Positions 1 through 8,955 of a DNA stretch of 64,000 nt are shown here, piece after piece. The first letter of the stretch is position 1, and each line of letters opens with the position of its first letter. A model generated the notes under the pieces. That model saw nothing but the letters and a program-made list of their open reading frames with translations, was not told the DNA's origin and searched no databases. The translations under genes and the position numbers were made by a program. Source of the stretch: RAM1 sp050247515 (GTDB lineage Bacteria > Pseudomonadota > Gammaproteobacteria > Burkholderiales > Burkholderiaceae_C). Location: the NCBI GenBank assembly GCA_050247515.1, contig JBFWUB010000005.1, positions 124,001 through 188,000 of the forward strand. Direction: 5' to 3'.

Positions 1-410
1 TAAACCGCCTGGCTTTGCACCGGCTTGCCATCCGCGCGCTGGCCACTGGCGGACACCCGCGTTGCCGCCACACCGCCAGCCACGGCAAAGGCTTGCTGCA
101 CCGGCGTGCCCGCGCGCATGTTGGCCAGCGTGGCCGCACGCCATTGGGCGAGGGCCAACACGGCCTGGCCGGCGTCCGGGGCATCGGCAAACGCCACGGC
201 GAACGTGGCGCCGCCCGCGTCGCAACCCAGCATGGTCAGGGAGGTGTCCCGGCCCGCCAGCGGCACCACGCGCGCGCCGCGATCGGGCTTGCACGGCAGC
301 AGCACGGTCAGTGCGGTGGGTTCGGCCCGGACTTCACGCCAGTTCAGTTCGGGGCTGCACGCCGCCAGCGCCAGCAGGGTGGCCAGAAAAGGAAAACGCA
401 TCGGCCGCAT
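1..410 (-). CDS. Lipoprotein, C-terminal part beyond window
   Basis: The reading frame stays open from an ATG at 410 (or the in-frame ATG at 401) to the left window edge, so the C-terminus is missing. The N-terminus reads MRFPFLATLLALAACSPELN, a lipoprotein signal peptide with a LAAC lipobox. The product should therefore be lipid-anchored in the envelope. About 136 residues are visible and no catalytic motif is seen; two cysteines (in LLPCKPD and LGCDAG) could form a disulfide. It is divergent from the CoA-transferase gene. Function is not recognised. Confidence 0.75.
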   Translation of the reverse strand, partial: MRPMRFPFLATLLALAACSPELNWREVRAEPTALTVLLPCKPDRGARVVPLAGRDTSLTMLGCDAGGATFAVAFADAPDAGQAVLALAQWRAATLANMRAGTPVQQAFAVAGGVAATRVSASGQRADGKPVQSQAV

Positions 411-437
411 TATCCGTTTCGCCTGAAAATGCTGCCC

Positions 438-1673
438 ATGAACTCACTAGACGGCATCCGCATCCTCGACCTTTCCCGCGTGCTCGCGGGCCCCTGGTGC
501 ACCCAGACCCTGGCCGATCTGGGCGCTGACGTGATCAAGATCGAGCGGCCCGGCAGCGGCGACGACACCCGCACCTGGGGGCCGCCATTCCTGAAGGACA
601 GCGATGGCAACGACACGGCCGAGGCCGCCTATTACCTGGGCGCCAACCGCAACAAGCGTTCGGTCACCTGCGACATCGCGCAGCCGGCGGGCCAGGCGCT
701 GGTGCGCGACCTGGTAGCCCATTGCGACGTGTTTGTCGAGAACTTCAAGGTCGGCGACATGGCGCGCTACGGGCTGGACTATGCATCGCTGCGCGCGCTG
801 AACCCGCGCCTGGTGTATTGCAGCGTGACCGGCTTCGGCCAGACCGGGCCCTACCGCGAGCGCGCGGGCTACGACTACGCCGTGCAGGGCATGGGCGGCC
901 TGATGAGCGTGACCGGCGAGCGCGACGACATCGGTGGCGGCCCGCAGAAGGTGGGCGTGGCCGTGGCCGACCTGTTCACCGGCATGTACGCCACCGTGGC
1001 CATCCTGGCCGCGCTGCGCCACGCCGAGCGCACCGGCGAAGGCCAGTACGTGGACATGGCGCTGCTGGACACCCAGGTGGCCATGCTGGCCAACCTGGGC
1101 GCCAACTACCTGGTCAGCGGCAACGCACCGGGCCGCGCGGGCAACGCGCACCAGAACATCGTGCCCTATCAGGTGTTTGAGGTCGCGCCCGCCGCCGACA
1201 AAGCCAAGGACCACATCATCCTGGCCGTAGGCAATGACGGCCAGTACGCCAAGTTCTGCGCCGTGGCGGGGCGGCCCGACCTGGCCAGCGACCCGCGCTA
1301 CGCAAAAAATCAGGACCGCGTGCGCAACCGGTCCGAGCTGGTACCTGCGCTTGAGGCCATCATGAAAACCCGCACCAAAGCCGACTGGCTGGCCGCGCTG
1401 GAAGCAGCCAAGGTACCCTGCGGCGCCATCAACAACCTGGCCGAGGTGTTTGCCGACCCGCAGGTCAACGAACGCGGCATGGTCACGCAATGGCCCCACC
1501 CGCTCAAGGACGGGCTGCGCCTGGTGGCCAGCCCGATGAAGCTCAGCGCCACGCCGGTGCGCACCGACCTGCCGCCTCCGCTGCTGGGCCAGCACACGCA
1601 GCAGGTGCTGCGCGACGTGCTGAACTACCCGGACGAAAAACTGTCTGAACTGAAGAAAGGCAAGGTCATCTGA
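438..1673 (+). CDS. CaiB/BaiF family (class III) CoA-transferase
   Basis: A 411-residue protein beginning MNSLDGIRILDLSRVLAGPW, the typical N-terminus of family III CoA-transferases, which move CoA between carboxylic acids through an aspartyl-CoA thioester. Family-typical stretches include LADLGADVIKIERPG, the Asn-rich GANRNKRS segment and VDMALLD, whose last Asp (about residue 211) is the candidate catalytic residue. Length is normal for the family (about 400). An upstream in-frame ATG at 429 adds only three residues. The stop codon overlaps the start of the next gene (TGATG), so the two are translationally coupled. The substrate acid cannot be told from sequence. Confidence 0.93.
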   Translation: MNSLDGIRILDLSRVLAGPWCTQTLADLGADVIKIERPGSGDDTRTWGPPFLKDSDGNDTAEAAYYLGANRNKRSVTCDIAQPAGQALVRDLVAHCDVFVENFKVGDMARYGLDYASLRALNPRLVYCSVTGFGQTGPYRERAGYDYAVQGMGGLMSVTGERDDIGGGPQKVGVAVADLFTGMYATVAILAALRHAERTGEGQYVDMALLDTQVAMLANLGANYLVSGNAPGRAGNAHQNIVPYQVFEVAPAADKAKDHIILAVGNDGQYAKFCAVAGRPDLASDPRYAKNQDRVRNRSELVPALEAIMKTRTKADWLAALEAAKVPCGAINNLAEVFADPQVNERGMVTQWPHPLKDGLRLVASPMKLSATPVRTDLPPPLLGQHTQQVLRDVLNYPDEKLSELKKGKVI

Positions 1674-2410
1674 TGGCGAACTTCATCCTCGTGCATGGAG
1701 CGTGGCATGGCGCCTGGTGCTGGCGGCGCGTCAGCGACGCCCTGGTGCGCGCGGGCCACCGCGCCCATGCGGTGACGCTGACCGGGCTGGGCGAGCGCGC
1801 GCACCTGCTGTCCAGCACCATCACGCTGGAGACGCACATCAGCGACGTCATGAACGCCATCGAGGCGGAGGAGATGGGCGACGTGGTCCTGGCCGTGCAT
1901 TCGTATGCCGGCATGCTGGGCACGGCCGTGGCTGACCGGATGGCAGGGCGGCTGAAGCATCTGGTCTATGTGGACGCGGTGGTGCCGCGCCCAGGCGAAA
2001 GCTGGAGCAGCACGCACGCCAGCACCACGCGGGAGGCACGGCTGGCCGCGGCACAGGCCTCGGCCCTGTTCAGCTTTCCGGCGCCCGACCCCGCCATCTT
2101 CGGCCTTGCGGATGCCGATTGCGAATGGGTCAGGCGCCGCCAGACACCGCACCCCGGGCACACTTACAGCGCACCGCTGGCGTTTGACGTGCGGCGCGTG
2201 GCTGCGGTGCCGCGCACCTTTGTCAACTGCAGCCAGCCGCCACTGGCCACCATCGACGCCATCCGCACGCGCGTGGTGGACCCGAACTTCTGGGACGGCG
2301 CCTGGCTGGCAGGCGGTGGCGCGCGTGTGGTGGAGCTCAAGACGGGCCATGACCCCATGGTGAGCGCGCCCCATGAATTGACCCAGCTGCTGCTCGATTG
2401 CACAGCGTGA
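1673..2410 (+). CDS. Alpha/beta hydrolase, esterase-type
   Basis: A 245-residue alpha/beta-hydrolase starting MANFILVHGAWHGAWCW. The HGAWHG oxyanion-hole strand is that of the plant-esterase/hydroxynitrile-lyase-like branch. The nucleophile elbow is AVHSYAG with Ser77 (GxSxG degenerated to HxSxA), and His226 in KTGHDPM is the likely catalytic His. No signal peptide, so cytoplasmic. It starts inside the stop codon of the CoA-transferase gene; coupling suggests the hydrolase acts on an ester, lactone or thioester in the same catabolic route, but the substrate is unknown. Confidence 0.88.
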   Translation: MANFILVHGAWHGAWCWRRVSDALVRAGHRAHAVTLTGLGERAHLLSSTITLETHISDVMNAIEAEEMGDVVLAVHSYAGMLGTAVADRMAGRLKHLVYVDAVVPRPGESWSSTHASTTREARLAAAQASALFSFPAPDPAIFGLADADCEWVRRRQTPHPGHTYSAPLAFDVRRVAAVPRTFVNCSQPPLATIDAIRTRVVDPNFWDGAWLAGGGARVVELKTGHDPMVSAPHELTQLLLDCTA

Positions 2411-2634
2411 GCCCATCAGCCGCCGCCACTTCAGCGTGGGGCTGGGGCCGCCTCGGCGACGTTGACGGCTGCCTGGGCGCGTACGGCCTGCAGGCCTTGC
2501 AGATCAGTGTGACGGGCGACCGCCGGCCAGTGCGGGACTTCGCGGGCGTGGCCATGCCGGACTTCCACGGCGCCTACCTGGACGCCGGGTTGGCAACCGC
2601 TTGCGGCAAGCTCACGCCCAGGCGCGCGAGCTGA
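2411..2634 (+). pseudogene. Possible decayed gene remnant
   Basis: The 229 bp between the hydrolase and the DUF4197 gene have no intact gene of normal size. One frame gives EPISRRHFSVGL, which looks like the start of a Tat signal peptide, then stops soon after. The +1 frame then stays open to 2634 with protein-like text (AYGLQALQISVTGD, VRDFAGVAMPDFHGAYLDAG). This pattern is what a frameshifted, shortened gene would leave. No family is recognised and the composition alone could be chance. Confidence 0.2.
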
Positions 2635-2639
2635 GCGGG

Positions 2640-3344
2640 CTATTTCAGCGCGCCAAACACCTTTTTCAGCACCGCACTGCCGGTGCCCACCGGGTCCTGG
2701 CGGATCTTCTTTTCTTCCTCGCCGATCATCAGGTACAGCCCGTCCAGCGACTTGCCCGTGACGTACTGCTGGATGTTGGCGTCTTCCTTTTTCACCAGCC
2801 CAAACCCCGCCGCCTTGCCGGCCACGCGGTTGTATTTGTCGGCCAGGCCTACTTTTTCGGTGGCCTTCGTCACCACCGGCAGGAATTTGACGGCCAGCGG
2901 TTCGCGTGTTTTTTCGGCGAAGAAAGTCGTCACTGACGTATCGCCGCCAGCCAGTATGCGGCGCGCGTCGTTCACATTCATGGATTTCACGGCGTTCACC
3001 AGCAGGTCGCGGGCCATGGGCACAGCGGCCTCGGCGGCGCGGTTCATGGCCGTCACCAGCTCATCGACACGCTTGCCCTGCCCCAGGGATTTCAGGATTT
3101 TTGCGCCGTCTTCCAGAAATCCGGGCAAGGGAATCCGAACTTTCGGGTTGCCCAGGAATCCATCGGTCTTGCCCAGCAGGTTCACTGCCGCCAGCGCGCC
3201 TTTTTCCAGCGCGGTGCGCAGGCCCTGCGAAGCCTCGTTTTCGGTCAGGTCGTTGAGCGTGAGCGCATGGGCCTGGTGCAAGGCTGCCATCGCCAAGGCG
3301 CCCAGCGTGGTGGTGGCAGCGGAATTAAACTGGCGTCGGTCCAT
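2640..3344 (-). CDS. DUF4197 family protein
   Basis: A 234-residue exported protein. The N-terminus MDRRQFNSAATTTLGALAM with AHALTLNDL has a twin-arginine-like or Sec signal, cleaved near residue 27. The rest (KGALAAVNLLGKTDGFLGNP, VRIPLPG, YVTGKSLDGLYLMIGEEE, IRQDPVGTGSAVLKKVFG) matches the helical DUF4197 family, common in Gram-negative bacteria and of unknown function. Length is complete. Its start lies only 17 bp from the start of the divergent thioredoxin gene, so each promoter must sit inside the neighbouring coding sequence. Confidence 0.93.
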   Translation of the reverse strand: MDRRQFNSAATTTLGALAMAALHQAHALTLNDLTENEASQGLRTALEKGALAAVNLLGKTDGFLGNPKVRIPLPGFLEDGAKILKSLGQGKRVDELVTAMNRAAEAAVPMARDLLVNAVKSMNVNDARRILAGGDTSVTTFFAEKTREPLAVKFLPVVTKATEKVGLADKYNRVAGKAAGFGLVKKEDANIQQYVTGKSLDGLYLMIGEEEKKIRQDPVGTGSAVLKKVFGALK

Positions 3345-3361
3345 GGTCTAGCCCCTTGAAA

Positions 3362-3862
3362 ATGAAAAAACCTGTTCTCTATGGTGCCGCAGCCGCGGTG
3401 GTTCTGGCAATCGCCGGGGCGGTATTTGTGGCCACCGGCAGCTCCGCCGCGCCGGAATCGACGTTCGTGTTGCTGGATGGCTCGCGCAAGACCACGGCGG
3501 ACATGAAAGGCAAGGTCACGCTGGTCAATTTCTGGGCCACGAGCTGCACCACCTGCGTGGCCGAGATGCCCAAGCTCATGTCCACCTACGACAAGTACAA
3601 GGCGCGTGGCTACGACACCGTGGCCGTGGCCATGAGCTACGACCCGCCCAGCTACGTCGTCAACTACGCGCAGACCCGCAAGCTGCCGTTCCCGGTGGCC
3701 ATCGACAACACCGGCGCGGTGGCCAAGGCCTGGGGCGACGTGCAGCTGACGCCCACCACCTTCGTGGTCAACCGGCGCGGCGACATCGTCAAGCGCTATG
3801 TGGGCGAGCCCGACTTTGCCGAGTTGCATCGCCTGATCGAAAAGCTGCTGGCCGAAGGCTGA
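3362..3862 (+). CDS. TlpA-like periplasmic thioredoxin-fold protein
   Basis: A 166-residue membrane-anchored TlpA/ResA-type thiol-disulfide protein. Residues 4-25 form an uncleaved hydrophobic anchor. The active site is WATSCTTC with Cys62 and Cys65; the CTTC pair differs from the CGPC/CPPC of most relatives and could change the redox potential. The cis-Pro segment QLTPTTFVVNRRGDIVKRYVG is intact. ATG 3362 is preferred over an in-frame TTG two codons earlier. The gene ends just before a strong bidirectional terminator. Probable role: reducing disulfides in the periplasm, for example during cytochrome c maturation; cytochrome genes follow directly. Confidence 0.92.
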   Translation: MKKPVLYGAAAAVVLAIAGAVFVATGSSAAPESTFVLLDGSRKTTADMKGKVTLVNFWATSCTTCVAEMPKLMSTYDKYKARGYDTVAVAMSYDPPSYVVNYAQTRKLPFPVAIDNTGAVAKAWGDVQLTPTTFVVNRRGDIVKRYVGEPDFAELHRLIEKLLAEG

Positions 3863-3875
3863 GCCCGCCAGCCAC

Positions 3876-3918
3876 AAAAAAAAGCCTGCCGGTGGGCTCG
3901 CCGGCAGGCTTTTTTTTT
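3876..3918. terminator. Bidirectional rho-independent terminator
   Basis: An A-tract, the stem GCCTGCCGG, an 8-nt loop, the matching CCGGCAGGC and a run of nine T. Because A and T runs flank the stem on both sides it can stop transcription from the thioredoxin gene on the left and the cytochrome c' gene on the right, which converge here. Confidence 0.95.
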
Positions 3919-3935
3919 GGCTTTCAGGCAGCGGT

Positions 3936-4391
3936 TTATTGCGTGCGGTAGGCGTCGTGGCAGGCCTTGCAGGTACCGGCGGTGGCGCCAAAGGCGGTCT
4001 TCACGGCATCGAGGTTACCGGTCTTGGCGGCGGCGGCCAGCTTGGCGGACTCAGCCACCAGTTTGTCGGCGCCTTCCTTGAACTTGGCCTGCTCGGTCCA
4101 GATTTCGGCCTTGGCCTTGGTCGGGGCGCCCTTGTCGGTGCCGGCGCCGAAGCCTGCCCACGGCAGTTTGGCCATGTCGGCCACGATCTCGGCATTGTCG
4201 GCGGCCACCTTGGCATCGAACGGCACGCGGCCGTTGGCCATGGCGCCAATGCGGCCAAAGTGCTGCGCCATCACGAACAGCGAGCTCTGGCGGTATTTGA
4301 TGGCGTCTTCCGGCTTGGCGAACTGGGCCGATGCCGGCGCGGCAACCGCGAGCGCTGCGGCAGCCAGGGTGAGCGATGCAATGATTTTCAT
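3936..4391 (-). CDS. Cytochrome c' (class II cytochrome c)
   Basis: A 151-residue periplasmic haem protein. MKIIASLTLAAAALAVAAPASA is a clean Sec signal peptide. The mature part is Ala/Lys-rich four-helix-bundle sequence, and the haem motif CKACH (Cys141, Cys144, His145) sits at the extreme C-terminus, as in class II cytochromes. Start 4391 is chosen because it carries the signal peptide and has a GGAG ribosome site about 10 nt upstream; the frame stays open further upstream but without signal. It is divergent from a cytochrome b561 gene, a pairing that suggests electron transfer from the membrane to this soluble carrier. Cytochrome c' proteins also bind NO. Confidence 0.95.
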   Translation of the reverse strand: MKIIASLTLAAAALAVAAPASAQFAKPEDAIKYRQSSLFVMAQHFGRIGAMANGRVPFDAKVAADNAEIVADMAKLPWAGFGAGTDKGAPTKAKAEIWTEQAKFKEGADKLVAESAKLAAAAKTGNLDAVKTAFGATAGTCKACHDAYRTQ

Positions 4392-4580
4392 GTTTGTGCT
4401 TCTCCGTGGGTAAAAAATGAAGTGCCCAGTCCGCCTGAGTATGCGTGAAGCGAAAAGTTCATCCGGAACTATTTGCCTCAGGGAATTTACTAATCGGTGG
4501 CGCCCATCATGGGCACAGCAAAATACAAGCCAATGACAGGCCGGGCACGGCCGCAGCACTTCATCAAAGAGGGATTCAAG

Positions 4581-5240
4581 ATGGCAAACAAGATCCGGGT
4601 GTGGGACCTGCCCACACGCGTGTTTCACTGGGCCCTGGTGGTCTGCGTCCTGGGCCTGGTCGTCACCGGCAAGGTCGGCGGCGCATGGATCGACTGGCAT
4701 GCCCGGCTGGGCTATGCCGTGCTGACCCTGCTGCTGTTCCGACTGGTCTGGGGCTTGGTGGGGGGGCGCTGGTCGCGCTTTTCCTCATTTATCTATGGCC
4801 CGTCCAGCGTCATCAATTACCTCAGGGGCCGCGCCCACCCCGATCACCTGATCGGCCACAACCCTCTAGGTGCGGGCTCGGTGTTTGCGATGCTGCTGGT
4901 GCTGCTCGCCCAGGTGGGCAGCGGGCTGGTGAGCGACGATGAGATCTCTTTTACAGGGCCATTGAACCGCTTTGTGTCCAGCGCCAATGGCCTGCTGGCC
5001 ACCTGGTACCACAAGCAGGTAGGTCAATGGCTGATGATCGCGCTGGTGGTGTTGCACATTGCGGCCATCCTGTTCTACCTCTGGAAGAAAAAGGACAACC
5101 TCATCAAACCCATGCTCAGTGGCGACAAGCCCGGGGTTGCCGTGTCGTCCCGCGACGACGCCACTTCCCGGCTGGTGGCCACGGTGATTTTTGGCATTTG
5201 CGCTGCATTTGTGTACTGGCTTGTCACCATGAAGGCCTGA
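4581..5240 (+). CDS. Cytochrome b561 / Ni-hydrogenase b-type family
   Basis: A 219-residue integral membrane dihaem cytochrome b. It starts IRVWDLPTRVFHWALV, where the family-typical FHW histidine is a haem ligand; further His lie in DWHARLGYAVL, TWYHKQVGQW and VVLHIAAILFY. Four core membrane helices plus a C-terminal helix are visible. ATG 4581 has AGAGGGA 12 nt upstream; the open frame before it is noise. It passes electrons from the quinone pool to periplasmic acceptors, and the divergent cytochrome c' is the obvious partner. The 189-bp region between the two genes holds a 13-bp palindrome (GCCCATCATGGGC, 4502-4514). Confidence 0.93.
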   Translation: MANKIRVWDLPTRVFHWALVVCVLGLVVTGKVGGAWIDWHARLGYAVLTLLLFRLVWGLVGGRWSRFSSFIYGPSSVINYLRGRAHPDHLIGHNPLGAGSVFAMLLVLLAQVGSGLVSDDEISFTGPLNRFVSSANGLLATWYHKQVGQWLMIALVVLHIAAILFYLWKKKDNLIKPMLSGDKPGVAVSSRDDATSRLVATVIFGICAAFVYWLVTMKA

Positions 5241-5295
5241 GTCCGGCGAAACATCTCGTAACATCAAGCTTGGGCGTCGTTTCACGGGATTTTTC

Positions 5296-8200
5296 ATGGG
5301 CTGGTTGGGTTGGGTCGCGCGGCGCGCGCTGACCCTTGCGTTGCTCTTTCTGAGCGGTTGGGCCGTGGCACAGGTGTGCGCCGTGCCGCAGAACAACGGC
5401 GCAAACTTCACGTCGGCCGCGGGCCAGACGGTCAACGGCTATTTCACGCCCGCCAACGGCAGCTACAGCGCGGGCAGCCAGCCCACCATCGCACTGAGCG
5501 GCGGCCGCGGCTCCACCACCTGGGCGACGGGCGACCTCGCGCTCATCATTCAGATGCAGTGCGTGGACATGGACCGCACCGAGAGCGACACCTACGGCGA
5601 CGGCGCAGCCGGCCGGCCGGCCCAGGGGTATCTGGAAACAACAGGCACCTGCAAGGTGGGCCAGTACGAGTACGTTCCGGCGGGCGCCGGAACCTCCGGC
5701 ACCAGCTTTGTGGCTGGCGCCACGCTTCAGAACACCTATGTCCAGGCCAACCCGACAGCCACCACACCCCGGCGCAGCTTCCAGATCATCCGTGTGCCGC
5801 AGTACGGCAACCTGACGCTGGGCGGCACGCTGGCAGGCCTGGCCTGGAACGGCACGAACGGCGGTGTGCTGGCACTGGACGTGGCCAAGACCCTGGCCTT
5901 CAACGGGCAGACCATCGACATGGCAGCACGCGGTTTTCGCGGCGGCGGCGGGCGCCAGAGCACGGTCAACAGCAACAATCCGCAGCGCAGCCGTGAAGCG
6001 GATGGACTGGCCAACGCGTCCAAGGGCGAAGGCATCGCCGGTACGCCCCGCTACCTCTGGGTGGACGACAGCCCCTTCGACCGCGCCACCATCGTCGGCA
6101 CTTTCGTGGACAGCTCCGCGCTGGGCTACGTGGGCTATCCCGGCACCGGTACCACGGCCGACTTCGACTTTGCCCGCGGCGCGCCGGGTAACGCGGGCGG
6201 CGGCGGCCAGTACTTTGACGGCAACTACCACAATGGCGGTGGCGGTGGCGGTGGAAACGGCGGCGCCGGGGGCCGCGGTGCATTTGGCTGGCGCGCGGCG
6301 GGATGGGGTACGGTGCTGAGCGACTACTCCAACATCGAGGCGGTCACAGGCCAGCACCTGGCAGCCTTTGGTGCGGGCGCCTTCGGTGGCGCCAGCGCAG
6401 CACGGCTGGTGCTGGGCGGCGGCGGCGGCGCGGGTGACCAGAACGGCAACTCCGGCGACACGAACGGCCCGCTGTCGCGCGGGCGCACCAGCGGCGCCAC
6501 GGGCGGCGGGCTGGTAATGATCCGCGCGGGGAACCTGACGGGCAACGGCACGATCGACGTGCGCGGCGGATCGGCCAACGACCAGCCGCTCAACGACGCG
6601 GCAGGTGGCGGCGCTGGCGGGGGCAGCGCAGTGGTGATTTCGCCAAACTGGACCACAGGCGTGATCACGGTCAACGCCCAGGGCGGTCGCGGAGGCGATT
6701 CATGGCTGGGTGGCGGATCGGCGCACAGCGGCGGCGGCGGGGGCGGGGGTGGTGTGATCGTGCGCACCGGCGCCGTATCGGGCGACGTGAGCGGCGGCGC
6801 CAATGGACAGACCAATACCGCAGATGCGCCACCCGGGGGCGTGGACCATGGCGCGCTTCCCGGCAACTCGGGGGTCAACCTGCTGATCGCGGAATCCGCC
6901 GACCCGGTAAGCAATTCAGGATACAAGTGCCTGCCCCTGACCGACCTGTCGATGACCAAGATCGCCAGCACCAGCACCCTGTCGATCGGGCAAACCACGC
7001 TTTTTACATTGACCGTGGGCAATGCCGGGCCGCAGCAGGCCACGGCCGCCACCGTGATCGATGCGTTGCCCACCGGACTGGGCACGCTGAGTTTTGTGAG
7101 CGCCGCGGGTTCAAGCGGAGCCACCACGCTGACATCGGCCAGCATCAACGGCGCAACCACGTTCACGGGGACGGTGACCATCCCCGTCAACCAGACCCTC
7201 ACGATTGTTTTGCGTGCGGTCGCCGCAGCCAACGGCGCGCCGGTCAATTACGCGACGGTCAACGCAGCGGCCAATGCCAGCGACACCAGCTTGTCCAACA
7301 ACGTGGGCAGTGCCTCGGTGGTGATCGGCCCCAGCGCCGACCTGGCATCGACCAAGGTGGCCAGCACACCGTCGCTGGTGGTGGGCCAGACCACGACGTT
7401 CACGCTGACGTTCAGCAATGGCGGGCCCAGCGCAGTGACTGGCGCACGCATCACGGACACGTTGCCAACGGGGCTTGGAACCCTGACATACGTGTCTGCC
7501 ACGACCGCCAGCGGGAGCACGCTGACCAGTCGCACGGTGGCCGGCAGCACCTTCACCGGCACGGCCACGCTGCCCGTGGGCAGCTCCTTGACCGTGGTGC
7601 TGCGGGCTGTGGCAGGCGCCATCGGCTCCGTAGTCAACACAGTGACCCTTGCGCCGCCTGCCGGCACCACCGATGTCAACCCCGCCAACAACACGGCCAC
7701 CGCCGTGGTGAACATCGGTCCCCAGGCCGACCTGAGCATCAGCAAATCCGCCACGCCCACGATCATCCTTGTCGACCAGACCACGTCGTTCACCGTGACG
7801 GTGCGCAACCTGGGACCGAACACGGCCACCGGCGCGACCTTCAACGACACCTTGCCCTCCGGGCTGGCCGGCGTGACCATCACCGGCGTGACCACCGGTG
7901 GCGCGGGTGCCACCGTGACGGCGCGTACGTCGGTGTCGGCGCAGGCCAATGCCACCATGACGCTGCCACCTTTCACCAGCATCACTTTCACCTTGCGGGC
8001 CATTGCGGGCGGCGTGGGGGAACAGGTCAACGTTGCGTCCGTGACTGCACCAGTGGGTGTCATTGACCCGCTGCCCGGCAACAACACCGCATCGGCAACG
8101 GTCACGATCCCCGTCAGCACCAACCTCAGCGTATCAAAGACCAATACTGTGTCCAGCGTGGTGTCAGGGACCACCACCGTCTACGGCATCACCGTCAGCA

Positions 8201-8421
8201 ACAACGGACCCAATGCCGCGGATGGCACCGTGCTGACCGATCCGTCCGCCACGGGGCTGAATTGTTCGGAGCTCAGCTGCACGGCGTCTGGCGGTGCCAG
8301 TTGCCCTGCCTCACCCACCATCGCTGGATTGCAAGGTGCGGGTCTGCTGTTGCCCACATTGCCAGCCAGTTCATCTGTGCTGATCCTGCTGACCTGCAGC
8401 GTCACTGCAACAGGGCTGTAA
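5296..8421 (+). CDS. Large secreted Gly-rich protein with DUF11 repeats
   Basis: A 1041-residue secreted protein. Residues 1-26 form a Sec signal peptide ending AVA-Q. Residues 27-290 are a distinct N-terminal domain with GDLALIIQMQ, YEYVPAG, LQNTYVQ, FQIIRVPQY, FRGGGG and KGEGIAGTPR. Residues about 295-520 are extremely Gly-rich (GGGGGGGNGGAGG type). From about 545 to the end are four DUF11 (conserved repeat, Ig-like) units starting near 546, 680, 809 and 940, each with a TxxxT...N.GP...A signature. There is no autotransporter barrel, sorting signal or membrane helix at the C-terminus, which ends CSVTATGL. It is paralogous to the protein at 38722-41865. Probable role: cell-surface or matrix structure; not proven. 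Confidence 0.88.
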   Translation: MGWLGWVARRALTLALLFLSGWAVAQVCAVPQNNGANFTSAAGQTVNGYFTPANGSYSAGSQPTIALSGGRGSTTWATGDLALIIQMQCVDMDRTESDTYGDGAAGRPAQGYLETTGTCKVGQYEYVPAGAGTSGTSFVAGATLQNTYVQANPTATTPRRSFQIIRVPQYGNLTLGGTLAGLAWNGTNGGVLALDVAKTLAFNGQTIDMAARGFRGGGGRQSTVNSNNPQRSREADGLANASKGEGIAGTPRYLWVDDSPFDRATIVGTFVDSSALGYVGYPGTGTTADFDFARGAPGNAGGGGQYFDGNYHNGGGGGGGNGGAGGRGAFGWRAAGWGTVLSDYSNIEAVTGQHLAAFGAGAFGGASAARLVLGGGGGAGDQNGNSGDTNGPLSRGRTSGATGGGLVMIRAGNLTGNGTIDVRGGSANDQPLNDAAGGGAGGGSAVVISPNWTTGVITVNAQGGRGGDSWLGGGSAHSGGGGGGGGVIVRTGAVSGDVSGGANGQTNTADAPPGGVDHGALPGNSGVNLLIAESADPVSNSGYKCLPLTDLSMTKIASTSTLSIGQTTLFTLTVGNAGPQQATAATVIDALPTGLGTLSFVSAAGSSGATTLTSASINGATTFTGTVTIPVNQTLTIVLRAVAAANGAPVNYATVNAAANASDTSLSNNVGSASVVIGPSADLASTKVASTPSLVVGQTTTFTLTFSNGGPSAVTGARITDTLPTGLGTLTYVSATTASGSTLTSRTVAGSTFTGTATLPVGSSLTVVLRAVAGAIGSVVNTVTLAPPAGTTDVNPANNTATAVVNIGPQADLSISKSATPTIILVDQTTSFTVTVRNLGPNTATGATFNDTLPSGLAGVTITGVTTGGAGATVTARTSVSAQANATMTLPPFTSITFTLRAIAGGVGEQVNVASVTAPVGVIDPLPGNNTASATVTIPVSTNLSVSKTNTVSSVVSGTTTVYGITVSNNGPNAADGTVLTDPSATGLNCSELSCTASGGASCPASPTIAGLQGAGLLLPTLPASSSVLILLTCSVTATGL

Positions 8422-8452
8422 ACTGCGCCAACGCCATGCCGATGCCAACGTC

Positions 8453-8941
8453 TTGGAAAAATCCCAGATCCAGCTGATAACAGCCGTGCAAGCCGAGCAG
8501 CTTGACGCCGCCCGTGACATTTTTCGGGAGTATGCGGCTGGCTTGGGTGTGGACTTGTGCTTCCAGTCGTTCGATGCCGAACTTGCCAGCCTGCCCGGCG
8601 ACTATGCGCCACCGCGCGGCACGCTCATCCTTGCGACCATCGAAGGCCAGGTGGCGGGCTGCGTCGCCCTGCGCCCGCTGGACAATGTGGACTACCCCAA
8701 CGCCGCCGAGATGAAGCGCCTGTACGTGCGCAAGGCGTTTCGCGGCTTTGGCCTGGGCCGCCAGCTGGCGGAGGCCGTCATGGACGCGGCACGCCAGGCG
8801 GGGTATGCCAGCATCCTGCTGGATACGCTGGACGACATGGAAGCCGCCCGCGCCCTGTACGAGGATCTGGGATTCGAGGACATTCCGCCCTATTACCACA
8901 ACCCCATCCCCGGGGCGCACTACCTGCGGGCCAGCCTGTAG
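8453..8941 (+). CDS. GNAT family N-acetyltransferase
   Basis: A 162-residue GCN5-related acetyltransferase. The acetyl-CoA loop reads RLYVRKAFRGFGLGRQLAEAV, matching V-R-x-x-F-R-G-x-G-L-G. The C-terminal MEAARALYEDLGFEDIPPYYHNP is the usual last strand-helix of small-molecule GNATs. The start is a TTG at 8453: ATGs at 8436 and 8442 are out of frame and the frame is open upstream without an ATG. It follows the large DUF11 gene by 31 nt on the same strand and may be co-transcribed with it, though no functional link is evident. Confidence 0.88.
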   Translation: MEKSQIQLITAVQAEQLDAARDIFREYAAGLGVDLCFQSFDAELASLPGDYAPPRGTLILATIEGQVAGCVALRPLDNVDYPNAAEMKRLYVRKAFRGFGLGRQLAEAVMDAARQAGYASILLDTLDDMEAARALYEDLGFEDIPPYYHNPIPGAHYLRASL

Positions 8942-8955
8942 CCCGCGGGCATGGG

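Noticed and set aside
15..437. Long 5' extension of the CoA-transferase frame
   Set aside because: The first 141 codons have no family similarity and overlap the divergent lipoprotein gene; the family starts at MNSLDGIRILDLSRV.
6180..6780. Gly-codon repeats as a CRISPR-like or tandem DNA repeat
   Set aside because: Units have no constant length or spacer; they are codon runs for Gly in the secreted protein.
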